Part shown: positions 15,663-23,543 of the stretch, piece by piece | How positions within the stretch are numbered: the stretch's first letter is position 1 | How the letters are laid out: each line of letters begins with the position of its first letter | Assembly (NCBI RefSeq): GCF_003148845.1 | Contig: NZ_QGHA01000001.1 | Span: 1,116,001-1,180,000 of the forward strand | Reading direction: 5' to 3' | Length of the DNA: 64,000 bases | DNA from: Mucilaginibacter oryzae | GTDB taxonomy: Bacteria; Bacteroidota; Bacteroidia; Sphingobacteriales; Sphingobacteriaceae | Program-made: the position numbers and the translations under genes | The notes under the pieces: generated by a model | Told to the model about the DNA's origin: nothing | What the model saw: the letters and a program-made list of their open reading frames with translations, nothing else | Database searches by the model: none

Positions 15663-15705
15663 TCAATACAAAGAACGCTTTGTCGTTATTGACAATGCAA
15701 ATATA
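15662..15705 (-). promoter_or_regulatory. Promoter and 5' hairpin of the riboswitch transcript
   Basis: TATATTTG (15705-15698) is an exact TAnnTTTG -7 element on the minus strand; no good -33 element is seen. Transcription would begin near 15691, just inside a stem in which GTCAATA pairs with TATTGAC and CAAAG with CTTTG (15693-15662). That stem abuts riboswitch stem P1 and may protect the 5' end. Confidence 0.5.
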
Positions 15706-16088
15706 TACACAAATTATATAATTCCTATAGTTTTTGTAGTTTTTATTCAATGAAATTTGTTTTTTATTGATTTTGAGGGAGATAAAGTTAATTTTTCCAG
15801 ACTTTATTGACTTAATATTTTCACGGAACCTGCCTGACGGGAAGCTCGAAATCCCCCCTGCTTCTTTTCACACTTAAAAATCGCCAACTATTCAAACTGA
15901 AAATTCTTTGCGCCTCCGCGGCTTCACGTGCTTAAAATCTTAAACTATTCAACCTGGAAAATTTTGTGTGCTTATTCTGCTCGGCACTTTGAAAAAACTG
16001 AAACTGTCACCATTTAATCTGAAGTAGTCACCATAAATTTCAACACCAACTATCGCAACTTTGTGTTGTTAAAAAAACACATATCATC
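15706..16088. other. Gene-free stretch with a 58-bp tandem repeat
   Basis: No coding frame is convincing here. Two imperfect tandem copies of about 58 bp, each starting CTTAAAA and sharing AACTATTCAA and a CTG-AAAATT block, lie at 15873-15930 and from 15931. Closer to the SDR gene GTCACCAT occurs twice 21 bp apart (about 16005 and 16026), a possible regulator site. CAACTTTG (16056-16063) resembles a -7 element for that gene. Confidence 0.4.
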
Positions 16089-16850
16089 ATGAAAACAAAT
16101 AAAATTGCATTAGTTACCGGTGGCAGCCGCGGCCTTGGCAAAAACGCCGCCATGCATATTGCCCAAAAAGGGTTCGACGTGATAATTACTTACCGTAGTA
16201 AAAAAGAGGAGGCTGAAGCTGTAGTAGCCGAAATTGAATCAGCCGGACAAAAGGCGGCCGCATTACAATTAGATACCGGCATCGTCTCAACTTTCGACAC
16301 ATTTATCGATAACTTGAAAGCAACCCTGAAAGAAAAATTTGATGCCGATACCTTCGATTTCCTGGTGAACAATGCCGGTATCGACGCGGCATCACCTTTT
16401 GCGCAAACAACCGAAGAAGATTTTGATAACCTGTTTAATATCCACTTTAAAGGTGTTTATTTTTTAACCCAGAAAAGCCTGCCGGTGATAGCCGATGGCG
16501 GACGGATCATCAACCTGTCGAGCGGCCTGGCCCGTTTCTCAACCCCGGGTTACGCGGCCTATGCATCTATGAAAGGCGCGATTGAAGTATTCACCAGATA
16601 CCTGGCTAAAGAATTGGGCGGCCGTGGCATAGCGGCCAATGTAGTAGCGCCGGGCATTATCCATACAGATTTTACCAAATCGGCATTCGAAGCACATCCT
16701 GGCTTAGATGAGATGCTCTCCAAATCAACAGCCTTAGGCAGGATAGGCTTGCCCGACGATATTGGCGGCGTGATCGCTTTCTTATGCACCGAGGATGCCC
16801 GCTGGATCACCGCGCAGCGTATTGAGGCTTCAGGCGGGATGTTTTTGTAA
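16089..16850 (+). CDS. Short-chain dehydrogenase/reductase
   Basis: A 253-residue NAD(P)-dependent oxidoreductase of the classical SDR type. The cofactor motif TGGSRGLG is at residues 10-17 and NNAG at 94-97. The catalytic Ser144/145, Tyr158 and Lys162 (YASMK) are complete. Substrates of this broad family cannot be read from sequence; 3-oxoacyl or sugar/alcohol substrates are equally possible. It is a single gene followed by a repeat element that can act as a terminator. Confidence 0.9.
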   Translation: MKTNKIALVTGGSRGLGKNAAMHIAQKGFDVIITYRSKKEEAEAVVAEIESAGQKAAALQLDTGIVSTFDTFIDNLKATLKEKFDADTFDFLVNNAGIDAASPFAQTTEEDFDNLFNIHFKGVYFLTQKSLPVIADGGRIINLSSGLARFSTPGYAAYASMKGAIEVFTRYLAKELGGRGIAANVVAPGIIHTDFTKSAFEAHPGLDEMLSKSTALGRIGLPDDIGGVIAFLCTEDARWITAQRIEASGGMFL

Positions 16851-16858
16851 GTTCGGGT

Positions 16859-16960
16859 GTCTGAATCAGAATTTACAGAATTGGAAAAATTCTCAGAATA
16901 CAGAGTACCACATCAAATGCATTCCGTTAATCCTAAAATTCCGTAAATTCTGATTCAGAC
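16859..16960. repeat. Repeat family A, copy 1 (palindromic, 102 bp)
   Basis: The arms, 16859-16882 and 16937-16960, are complementary at 23 of 24 positions and begin GTCTGAATCAGAATTTAC. Related copies starting GTCTGAACTCGAATTT lie at 50029-50117 and 55929-56031. All three are intergenic. Confidence 0.85.
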
Positions 16961-16991
16961 ATTTTCCTATCTTTCAGCCAAAATAACCATT

Positions 16992-17924
16992 ATGGAATTT
17001 GGCCGCGTTACCAATGAAGAATTAGCAGGTATTGATTTTACCCTGCCGCCCGATCTGCAAATTACAACCGATACCCTTGCTGTTGCCAAAGGCAAAGTGC
17101 CGCTGCAGGTACACGTAGGTTGCGCCAAATGGGGCCGTAAGGAATGGGTTGGAAAAATTTATCCGCCCAAAACCAAAGACGCTAATTTTTTGGATGAATA
17201 CGTAAAGCACTTTGATTGCATTGAGCTTAACGCCACTTTTTATAACGTTTACGGGCCGGATACCATTGCCAAATGGAAAGCAAAAGCCGATAGCAATCCC
17301 GCATTTAGGTTTTGCCCCAAATTTTCGCAGAGTATCAGCCACATCCGCAGGTTAAAAAACGCCGGGGAGATTACTACGGCTTACTATGAAGGAATTTTGG
17401 CTTTTGGCGATAAGCTCGGTCCGCTGTTTTTACAGTTGAGCGATAATTACACGCCGAAAAGTTTTCCGGAATTAAAAGCCTACCTGGAGCAGTTGCCGAA
17501 AGATATACCGGTATTTGTGGAACTGCGCCACAAAGAATGGTTTTCTGTTACCGAAAACCGCGATAAAGTGTTTAATCTTCTACACGATTTAAATATCGGG
17601 TCGGTTATAACCGATGCCAGCGGCAGGCGGGATGTGGTACACATGGCCCTGCCAACGCCCCATGCCTTTATCCGCTTTGTGGGCAATAGTTTGCACCCAA
17701 CAGACTACGCCCGAGTAGATGAATGGGTGGAGCGCATAGCCGCCTGGAAAAAACAGGGACTGCAATCGGTATGGTTTTTTATGCACCAGCACGATGAACG
17801 CTACTCGCCCGAACTGGCCGATTATGTTGCCGAAAAACTGAACAATGCTTTGGGCACACAACTAATGCGCCCTAAGTTTATTGACCGCGATAAACCAGGC
17901 AACCAAATGGCTATGCTATTGTAA
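16992..17924 (+). CDS. DUF72 family protein (YecE-like)
   Basis: A 310-residue cytosolic TIM-barrel protein of the DUF72 family. Typical features are VGCAKWGRKEWVGKIYPP near residues 42-59, FDCIELNATFY (about 74-84), FCPKFSQSISHIRRL and VELRHKEWF (about 176-184). The biochemical role of DUF72 is not established. The C-terminal codons overlap the end of the convergent secreted-protein gene by 9 bp. It is preceded by a palindromic repeat, so its promoter lies in a very short gap. Confidence 0.85.
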   Translation: MEFGRVTNEELAGIDFTLPPDLQITTDTLAVAKGKVPLQVHVGCAKWGRKEWVGKIYPPKTKDANFLDEYVKHFDCIELNATFYNVYGPDTIAKWKAKADSNPAFRFCPKFSQSISHIRRLKNAGEITTAYYEGILAFGDKLGPLFLQLSDNYTPKSFPELKAYLEQLPKDIPVFVELRHKEWFSVTENRDKVFNLLHDLNIGSVITDASGRRDVVHMALPTPHAFIRFVGNSLHPTDYARVDEWVERIAAWKKQGLQSVWFFMHQHDERYSPELADYVAEKLNNALGTQLMRPKFIDRDKPGNQMAMLL

Positions 17925-18419
17925 AGGCTCGGTAGTTGCAGGCGGTATTTTTAGCGCCGGGTTAAAATTAGGGATCAATTGCTGCACCTTATCGGCGGTA
18001 GAGTTGTTCATATCCAAAAACGACCATTTTTTGCCGCCGTCACCGCTTACGGCCAGCAGGTGACTGTGCATGGCCATACGGCCTTTGGGGCTGCTCATCA
18101 CCAGGTTTTCGGGCAGCAGGCAGTGAATTTCGTTACCTGCTTTGTAAAACTTACCCGGCTCCCCAACCGTAACGCTTTCAAAACTGATGCCTGCCTTTTT
18201 CATCTGTTGCACCCCGGTGGCTATCAGGTTAATCATTTTTTCTTTGCCGCCGGCCAGTTGTACGGCTTTGGGGTAAGTGTAATTAATAAGCGTTTTGTAA
18301 TCGCCTTTAACCATGCTTTGGGCCATCATTGTGGCCTGTTGTTTCACTACAACAGGATTTTGGGCATGCAGTAGCAAGGGAAGTAAGGCTGTTAACAGTA
18401 AGGCGGATATTTTTTTCAT
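17916..18419 (-). CDS. Secreted hypothetical protein
   Basis: A 167-residue protein beginning MKKISALLLTALLPLLLHAQ, a clean signal peptide; the frame is open eight codons upstream, but that start would put charged residues before it. The mature part has a cystatin/NTF2-like feel: a helical N-terminus (MMAQSMVKGDYKTLINYTYP) and a C-terminal beta sheet ending KWSFLDMNN. I cannot assign a family firmly. Likely periplasmic. It converges on the DUF72 gene with a 9-bp overlap. Confidence 0.75.
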   Translation of the reverse strand: MKKISALLLTALLPLLLHAQNPVVVKQQATMMAQSMVKGDYKTLINYTYPKAVQLAGGKEKMINLIATGVQQMKKAGISFESVTVGEPGKFYKAGNEIHCLLPENLVMSSPKGRMAMHSHLLAVSGDGGKKWSFLDMNNSTADKVQQLIPNFNPALKIPPATTEPLQ

Positions 18420-18733
18420 AGCTGTTTTTTTTTCGCGCAACACTTCATCGGCCAGTTGATCTGTGCCATTGGTTTTGCCGCTATATTTAACCCTAATATG
18501 CGGTTTACTAAATTAAAAACGGCAACATTTTAAAAGAAAAGATGCGAGCCGTACTGAGGATACATGTACATCAATTAACGGTTTTATAAATACTACCCAC
18601 TCGGCTTAAACCATAATTTGTGCGCCTATGTTAATAGCCTTATTCATCAGCTACCTGGTACGTACCGGGAAATTAGCAGCCCTTAAAAATTTACTTGCTA
18701 CAAGATTACCGGGCAAACCCATGGCATAAGCCG

Positions 18734-19393
18734 TTACTGCTGCCTATGCTTTTTGAAATAGATGTACGAGTAACCAACCGGGACCAGCACCATAATACCA
18801 ACGCCAACCAAAAAAACTACCGTACTTACCCCGGCAGGCAGAAACAATACCAGGGCGGTAAGCGAAATGCCCGCCGTAAACCACAGTTTACCCGCAAGGC
18901 GGTGGGTTGCGCGCCAGATATCGTCGTCTTCCAGTGTCCAGGGTGTACGGATGCCTGCGAAATAGTTTGGTTTGATACTGTGCATCATGTTGCCGATAAA
19001 CGCAAACAATAACCCGATAATAGGGAGTATCAGTTTATCAATCTTAAAAGCTTCGTTTTGCGTAGCAAAAGCTATGGCAATGCCTAATGCCGCCAAAAAA
19101 ACAACCATGCCAAAAGCGAGTTTCTGAAAGGTGGCCTCGCCGTATTTCACATATTTTTTGGGGTCGATAGCAGGCAAAAACTTCATTAACAGGTAAGTAA
19201 AAGCCGACGCGCCCATCAGGATCGCCTCACCCCCAATAAATTCCAATCGGCTGCCATAACGGTCGGGCCGCCCATCTGCCCCGAAATGCACCGGCACCGA
19301 AGCCGGCAGAGATGAATAAATATAAGCGATGTAAGCTACCGGCAATAACCAGATTATCAGCGCGGCGGCATCAACCCATGTAAACTTTTTCAT
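18734..19393 (-). CDS. SdpI/DUF1648 family membrane protein
   Basis: A 219-residue membrane protein with about six hydrophobic segments. The N-terminal DUF1648 motif LPASVPVHFGADGRPD (residues about 29-44) and the SdpI motif NYFAGIRTPWTLEDDDIW (about 148-165) are both present. In Bacillus subtilis SdpI gives immunity to the SdpC toxin and signals to the repressor SdpR. Here it follows an ArsR-type repressor gene by one base, the same pairing, but no sdpABC toxin genes are near. A general envelope-stress or immunity role is inferred. Confidence 0.85.
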   Translation of the reverse strand: MKKFTWVDAAALIIWLLPVAYIAYIYSSLPASVPVHFGADGRPDRYGSRLEFIGGEAILMGASAFTYLLMKFLPAIDPKKYVKYGEATFQKLAFGMVVFLAALGIAIAFATQNEAFKIDKLILPIIGLLFAFIGNMMHSIKPNYFAGIRTPWTLEDDDIWRATHRLAGKLWFTAGISLTALVLFLPAGVSTVVFLVGVGIMVLVPVGYSYIYFKKHRQQ

Positions 19394-19394
19394 T

Positions 19395-19664
19395 TTATTT
19401 ATTTTTTTGTGATGATTTAAATTGCATGATCCACTTCAGCATTTCGTCCATTACCGTAGTGTTGATGGAGTAATAAATAAACTGCCCCTCTTTTACCGAA
19501 ACCACCAAACCGGCCTGGCGCAGCAGGTCGAGGTGATGCGAGATACTTGGCTTGGAGATAGAGAACTTGTCGGCTATGTCACCGGCTGTCATATCTTTAT
19601 CTTTTAGCAGCTCAAGTATCTCGCGGCGGGTTGGGTCGTTAAGGGCTTTGAATAGTGCGTTCAA
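19395..19664 (-). CDS. ArsR-family repressor, SdpR-like
   Basis: An 89-residue winged-helix repressor. The recognition region FSISKPSISHHLDLLRQAGL lies at about 35-54 and the beta-wing ends VVSVKEGQFIYYSIN. No metal-binding cysteine box (ELCVCDL type) is present, so it is not a metal sensor. It matches SdpR-type autorepressors and is translated just before the SdpI-like gene. A strong inverted repeat lies 17 bp before its start. Confidence 0.88.
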   Translation of the reverse strand: MNALFKALNDPTRREILELLKDKDMTAGDIADKFSISKPSISHHLDLLRQAGLVVSVKEGQFIYYSINTTVMDEMLKWIMQFKSSQKNK

Positions 19665-19681
19665 TTTTGTTTAGTCTATTT

Positions 19682-19709
19682 ATATATTTAGACAAATATC
19701 TAAATATAT
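19682..19709. promoter_or_regulatory. Operator of the sdpR-sdpI pair
   Basis: ATATATTTAGA and TCTAAATATAT make an 11-bp perfect inverted repeat around a 6-bp spacer, just upstream of the ArsR-type gene. Size and position fit an ArsR-family autoregulatory site. Confidence 0.7.
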
Positions 19710-19788
19710 TGTTACAAAAAAACAATCATTTAAAATGATCGTCATTTATCTGGAGGCTTTAGTTAAGCATACCATAAAAAAAAAGCAG

Positions 19789-19816
19789 TAAAGGCCCGGC
19801 TGTAGCCGTGCCTTTA
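19789..19816 (-). terminator. Probable terminator downstream of the GH5 gene
   Basis: TAAAGGC and GCCTTTA arms with an inner CGGCT/AGCCG stem are followed, on the minus strand, by a run of nine T after CTGC. It lies 260 bp past the GH5 stop with no gene between. Confidence 0.6.
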
Positions 19817-19888
19817 ACACAAATCTGCTAATCGGTATACAGGGAAAGCTTTAAAAAAAACAGATGCCCGCTTCAAGTGGATAACTAA

Positions 19889-20013
19889 GAAATTTCCACA
19901 CAATTTTTTGCGAATTATCGAATTACATGAATTTTTATTAGAGTAAAATTTGAAATTTGTGTAATTTGAATAATTGTGGACTGTTTGAAAATCAATTCGT
20001 GTGAAAATTTCCT
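19889..20013. repeat. Imperfect A/T-rich inverted repeat
   Basis: GAAATTTCCACACAATT at one end and AATTCGTGTGAAAATTTC at the other are near-complementary, with related AATTACA/TGTAATT segments inside. It resembles the CACGAATT-type palindromes scattered through Bacteroidota intergenic DNA. No gene is seen in this stretch. Confidence 0.4.
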
Positions 20014-20078
20014 ACCGCAATTTTTATTTAAATAGCTGCAATTGCCTCAAAAGCGATTGCTCTGAATCGGTATATTAT

Positions 20079-21155
20079 TTACCTGCCGGTAAGCTTTTTA
20101 ATTAAATTGGTCTCTTCAGGGATATACGCCGTACCATCTTTGCGGAAGATATCATGAAACCATAATTTCGGCTCGCTGCCATCAGGCATCGGGGTATCCC
20201 AGGCATAAATGGTATTGGTTTTCCCGCTTACAAAGCCCCAGTTTATTGCGCCTACATTTTCCTTTTTAAGCATAGGCAGCACGGTGCTGAACAGGCTATT
20301 GCGCGGACGCGCCATATACTCGGTACAAATTAACGGGCGACCGTTCATTTTCAGGAACTGCACCGTTTTCAGGTGCTCATTTTCAGGGGTATAATCATGA
20401 TAAGTAACAATATCCGAGTTAGCGATCTGGAATTTATTCAACTCTTCCAGATCCCAGCGCCAAACGCCTGCGCTTATCGGCTGAATGGGGTTTACCTGCC
20501 TTGCCCACTTAAATACGCTTTTAAGTAAGGGTAACGAACGGTTTCCCTTATCTGAATTACCTGGCTCGTTATATAAATCCCAAAGTAAAACCCGCTGATC
20601 ATTGGCAAAGCGTTTCAATACATCCTTCACATATTTTTCAAGTACCGGCGAGTTGGCCGCGTTATCCGAAGCCGGCTGACCAGGATCCTGCATCCAGCCC
20701 GAATTATGGATGCCTGGCTTTGGCTCAGGTTGTTTGCCTGTTTTAGGTACTTTGTTCCAGCAATCATCAAAAAACACAAACATGGTTTTTATACCGTGTT
20801 TGCTTGAGATAGCCAGGTATTGATCCATACGTTTTTTGAAACCTTCGGGGTCCTGCTCCCAGGCTAAGTGGTGTAAAAAAACACGCATCACATTCATGCC
20901 TATACGCTGGGCGTAGCCTAATTCCCGATCAATAGTTTGGGGATCGAAGGTATCGGCCTGCCACATTTCCAGCTGGTTAATGGCGGTGCTGGGTATAAAA
21001 TCGGATCCTACCAGCCATTGTTGCTTTGCGTACCAGGTTTTAGCTTTTTGCTGCGACCATACCTGCGCCGCTGCCGGTGTTTTTTGCTGCGCCGTTACCC
21101 TCATCGCCAACGGCATCGCTAAAGCCAGGGCCAGTATTTTTAGTTTTGTTTGCAT
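20079..21155 (-). CDS. Secreted GH5-like (cellulase-fold) glycoside hydrolase
   Basis: A 358-residue exported TIM-barrel hydrolase (signal peptide about 1-22). The acid/base lies in LYNEPG (Glu197) and the likely nucleophile in CTEYMAR (Glu279), the spacing of clan GH-A enzymes such as GH5. The N-terminal WLVGSDFIPSTAINQLEMW segment is typical of Bacteroidota proteins often labelled 1,4-beta-xylanase. It would cut the backbone or side chains of a plant polysaccharide in the periplasm. It is the last gene of the PUL enzyme group. The exact substrate is uncertain. Confidence 0.8.
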   Translation of the reverse strand: MQTKLKILALALAMPLAMRVTAQQKTPAAAQVWSQQKAKTWYAKQQWLVGSDFIPSTAINQLEMWQADTFDPQTIDRELGYAQRIGMNVMRVFLHHLAWEQDPEGFKKRMDQYLAISSKHGIKTMFVFFDDCWNKVPKTGKQPEPKPGIHNSGWMQDPGQPASDNAANSPVLEKYVKDVLKRFANDQRVLLWDLYNEPGNSDKGNRSLPLLKSVFKWARQVNPIQPISAGVWRWDLEELNKFQIANSDIVTYHDYTPENEHLKTVQFLKMNGRPLICTEYMARPRNSLFSTVLPMLKKENVGAINWGFVSGKTNTIYAWDTPMPDGSEPKLWFHDIFRKDGTAYIPEETNLIKKLTGR

Positions 21156-21458
21156 GTATTTGTGTTTAATAGTTTAATTCAAATTTTACAATCTAATACA
21201 GCCGAGTGGCTGCTAATACGTTTTATTTTAGGCAAGTATTAAAACCATTGCCGGTGCCGCTTTTACAACTGACATAATTGCCCACGGCTAAGGTTTTGGC
21301 CTATGCGGTTGCTAACGGCATCGTGCAGCCCCGGAACCATCACCGGGGCAAACACGCCCATTAACCAAATGAATACCTGCCGCATAACCAATTATAGTTT
21401 ATTTTTTCATCTGCATGATATGCCTTACCTGTTGAAAAGCTTTAGCAACCCGTGTTTA
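21156..21458. other. Gap between GH127 and GH5 genes
   Basis: These 303 bp hold no clear promoter or terminator. A 40-codon minus-strand frame (21385-21263) has no convincing ribosome binding site. GTGCAGCCCCGGAACC next to ATCACCGGGG forms a weak hairpin around 21327-21353. Read-through from GH127 into GH5 is possible. Confidence 0.3.
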
Positions 21459-23531
21459 TTATTCAGCAACCGGGAAAGCCGAAATTCGTAACCTGGCGCC
21501 GCCCATGGGTACTAAGGTCAGTTCTTTAACGGGCTCGTTGGTTTTTACCGGGCTTTGCGGTAGCACACCGCATAAACCGGTTTCATCAACCTTCCAACCC
21601 GGAATTTGCCTGCCTTTGGCCTTTAGCTCGATAGGCGCGGTGGCATTGGTGAACGGGTTGTTATCCTTTGGCCATGCGCGGCGAACAACTTCTAATGATT
21701 TTTCTGGGTGTTGTTCATCAATCAGCAAACCATAATTCCATGGCGATGCCGCGTAGATATTGAACGATGGCCATTTTGAAGGATCGGCAGTTGGCTGCCA
21801 GTGCGAATCGCCCTGGGCATCTTTCAGGTTATCGCCTTTGCTATACTCCTCTTTAATTTTAAGGGAGTAAGTAAGCGGACCATAGCTAACGCTTACGCTG
21901 TTTTTGTTTTTGGCCCACTCCTTTACTTTTAATTGCATTGGCAGTTGCAGGGTTACTTTATCGCCGTTTTTCCAGTTTTTAGCTAAGCGGATGTAATCGC
22001 CGGTTGAAGTGTTTACATCAACAGCAACACCATTCACCTTAACCGAAGCGCCTTTGCACCAGGCCGGGATCCGCAGGTAAAGCGGAAAATTAACCGCTTT
22101 TGCTGTATTTACTGTAAAACTGATCTGATCCTGGAATGGGTAGTGGCTGGTTTCGGTAATGCTTACCGCTGTGCCTTTGCCTACCTTAGCGTTAACCTGC
22201 CCTTCGGTGTAAAGCAGGGCGGCTATGCCGTTATCAGGTGTAGCCATCCAGCTGTTCTCTACATAATAAACCCAGCCTGCCGAGTGGTTATGCTGGCAGC
22301 AGCGGCTGCCAAATGGGTTCATCATTAAAAACGGCCCCTCATTGGCAATACCCGGATGGTGGTTTTTACCGTCGCTCACTATCATGTTAGGCGCGGTTAA
22401 ATAACGTAGCGCCCGGTAATCTGGCATAAAAGCGGCGGGGAAGGTATTGAAGGCCACATCTTCGCAGTTTTCGGCCCAGAAGCGGTCGCCGGTTGCGCCT
22501 AACAGCATCTGGTCGGATGTCATTTGCTCAACAAGACCGCAGGTTTCAACAGCCTGGCGTGGGTCATCATAACCTTTACGGGCGTTTTCATCGGCGCCAA
22601 ACATGCCGCCCGGAACCTGACCGTAAATATCGCGGATCAGTTTAAAGTCGTTATATGTAGCGTCAAGGTCTTTTTTGTCGTGGCTTTGCAGATAATAGGT
22701 TGCAGGCTCGCGAAAACATTGAGCCACGTTCACGTTGTGCCAGTTGGGCAGGTTATTGGCCTGGCGCCAGTTCGCTGTGTTTTTATCTAATTTGGTAGCC
22801 AGGTCGAGTAAAAACTTGTAGCCTGTTCGGTTATAAAGCCAGTAAACACTCAGCATATTATCACCGCCGCGGCTGTTTTCCCAGTAATCTTCCAAAAATT
22901 TGTTATCGGGTGTGGCTAACTCGTATTTAAAATATTTGGTCATAAAGGGAATCACGCGCGGGTCTTTGCTGTACTCGTAATATGATTGCAGGCACCAAAG
23001 CATCGGCATGTTGGTCCACAAATCGCGGTTACCATTGTGCTCAACCGCCGGACCGAAATCACCATTATCGCGTTGGTTGTTCAGCACCGCGTCTATCCAG
23101 AATTTGGTTTCCGCTATCATCTTTTTATCGCCTAAGGTATAAGCGATATCGGCATAACCTTTCAGCCAGTAAGGTAGTTCCTCCCAGCCGTATTCGCCTT
23201 TGCCTTCTTTATTTAACCAGGCATTGTTGGTTTTTGAAAGCCACACGCTGATCTCGCCCAGGTTACCGGTTAAACCATCACGTTGCAGCTCCAGCATTTT
23301 CTTCATCCAGCCACCTGCTTTGATACTGCCGGTAGGTAATTTGGTAAAATATTGCTTTTGCAGCGGGGCACGGTTACTTACGTATAATGAATTTTGAACT
23401 GTATTATTAACTGTGGTAACGGTGGTTGCCTTCACGCCCTGGGCGCTTGCCGTGGCAAAGCCTGCAAAAACCATCGCTACAGAAAGGTAAACTTCCCGTC
23501 GCATCAATTTTACACTGTTTTTAATCGTCAT
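21459..23531 (-). CDS. GH127 beta-L-arabinofuranosidase
   Basis: A 690-residue enzyme with an N-terminal export signal (about 1-30). The (alpha/alpha)6 barrel carries the cysteine-zinc site known from Bifidobacterium HypBA1: Glu329 and Cys331 in VETC, and Cys411-Cys412 in RCCQHN. The matching HypBA1 set is E338, C340, C417 and C418, where C417 is the nucleophile. A C-terminal beta domain (about 560-690) completes it. It should release beta-linked L-arabinofuranose. GH146 shares this fold, so that family is the alternative. It lies 12 bp behind a GH2 gene, so the two are co-transcribed. Confidence 0.88.
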   Translation of the reverse strand: MTIKNSVKLMRREVYLSVAMVFAGFATASAQGVKATTVTTVNNTVQNSLYVSNRAPLQKQYFTKLPTGSIKAGGWMKKMLELQRDGLTGNLGEISVWLSKTNNAWLNKEGKGEYGWEELPYWLKGYADIAYTLGDKKMIAETKFWIDAVLNNQRDNGDFGPAVEHNGNRDLWTNMPMLWCLQSYYEYSKDPRVIPFMTKYFKYELATPDNKFLEDYWENSRGGDNMLSVYWLYNRTGYKFLLDLATKLDKNTANWRQANNLPNWHNVNVAQCFREPATYYLQSHDKKDLDATYNDFKLIRDIYGQVPGGMFGADENARKGYDDPRQAVETCGLVEQMTSDQMLLGATGDRFWAENCEDVAFNTFPAAFMPDYRALRYLTAPNMIVSDGKNHHPGIANEGPFLMMNPFGSRCCQHNHSAGWVYYVENSWMATPDNGIAALLYTEGQVNAKVGKGTAVSITETSHYPFQDQISFTVNTAKAVNFPLYLRIPAWCKGASVKVNGVAVDVNTSTGDYIRLAKNWKNGDKVTLQLPMQLKVKEWAKNKNSVSVSYGPLTYSLKIKEEYSKGDNLKDAQGDSHWQPTADPSKWPSFNIYAASPWNYGLLIDEQHPEKSLEVVRRAWPKDNNPFTNATAPIELKAKGRQIPGWKVDETGLCGVLPQSPVKTNEPVKELTLVPMGGARLRISAFPVAE

Positions 23532-23543
23532 GTAGTAAATATA

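Noticed and set aside
18654-18669. CCTGGTACGTACCGGG palindrome as an operator
   Set aside because: Seven of eight pairs but more than 200 bp from the nearest start codon and single-copy; not enough support.
21263-21385. A 40-codon minus-strand gene between GH127 and GH5
   Set aside because: No ribosome binding site, no recognised family, and length within chance expectation.
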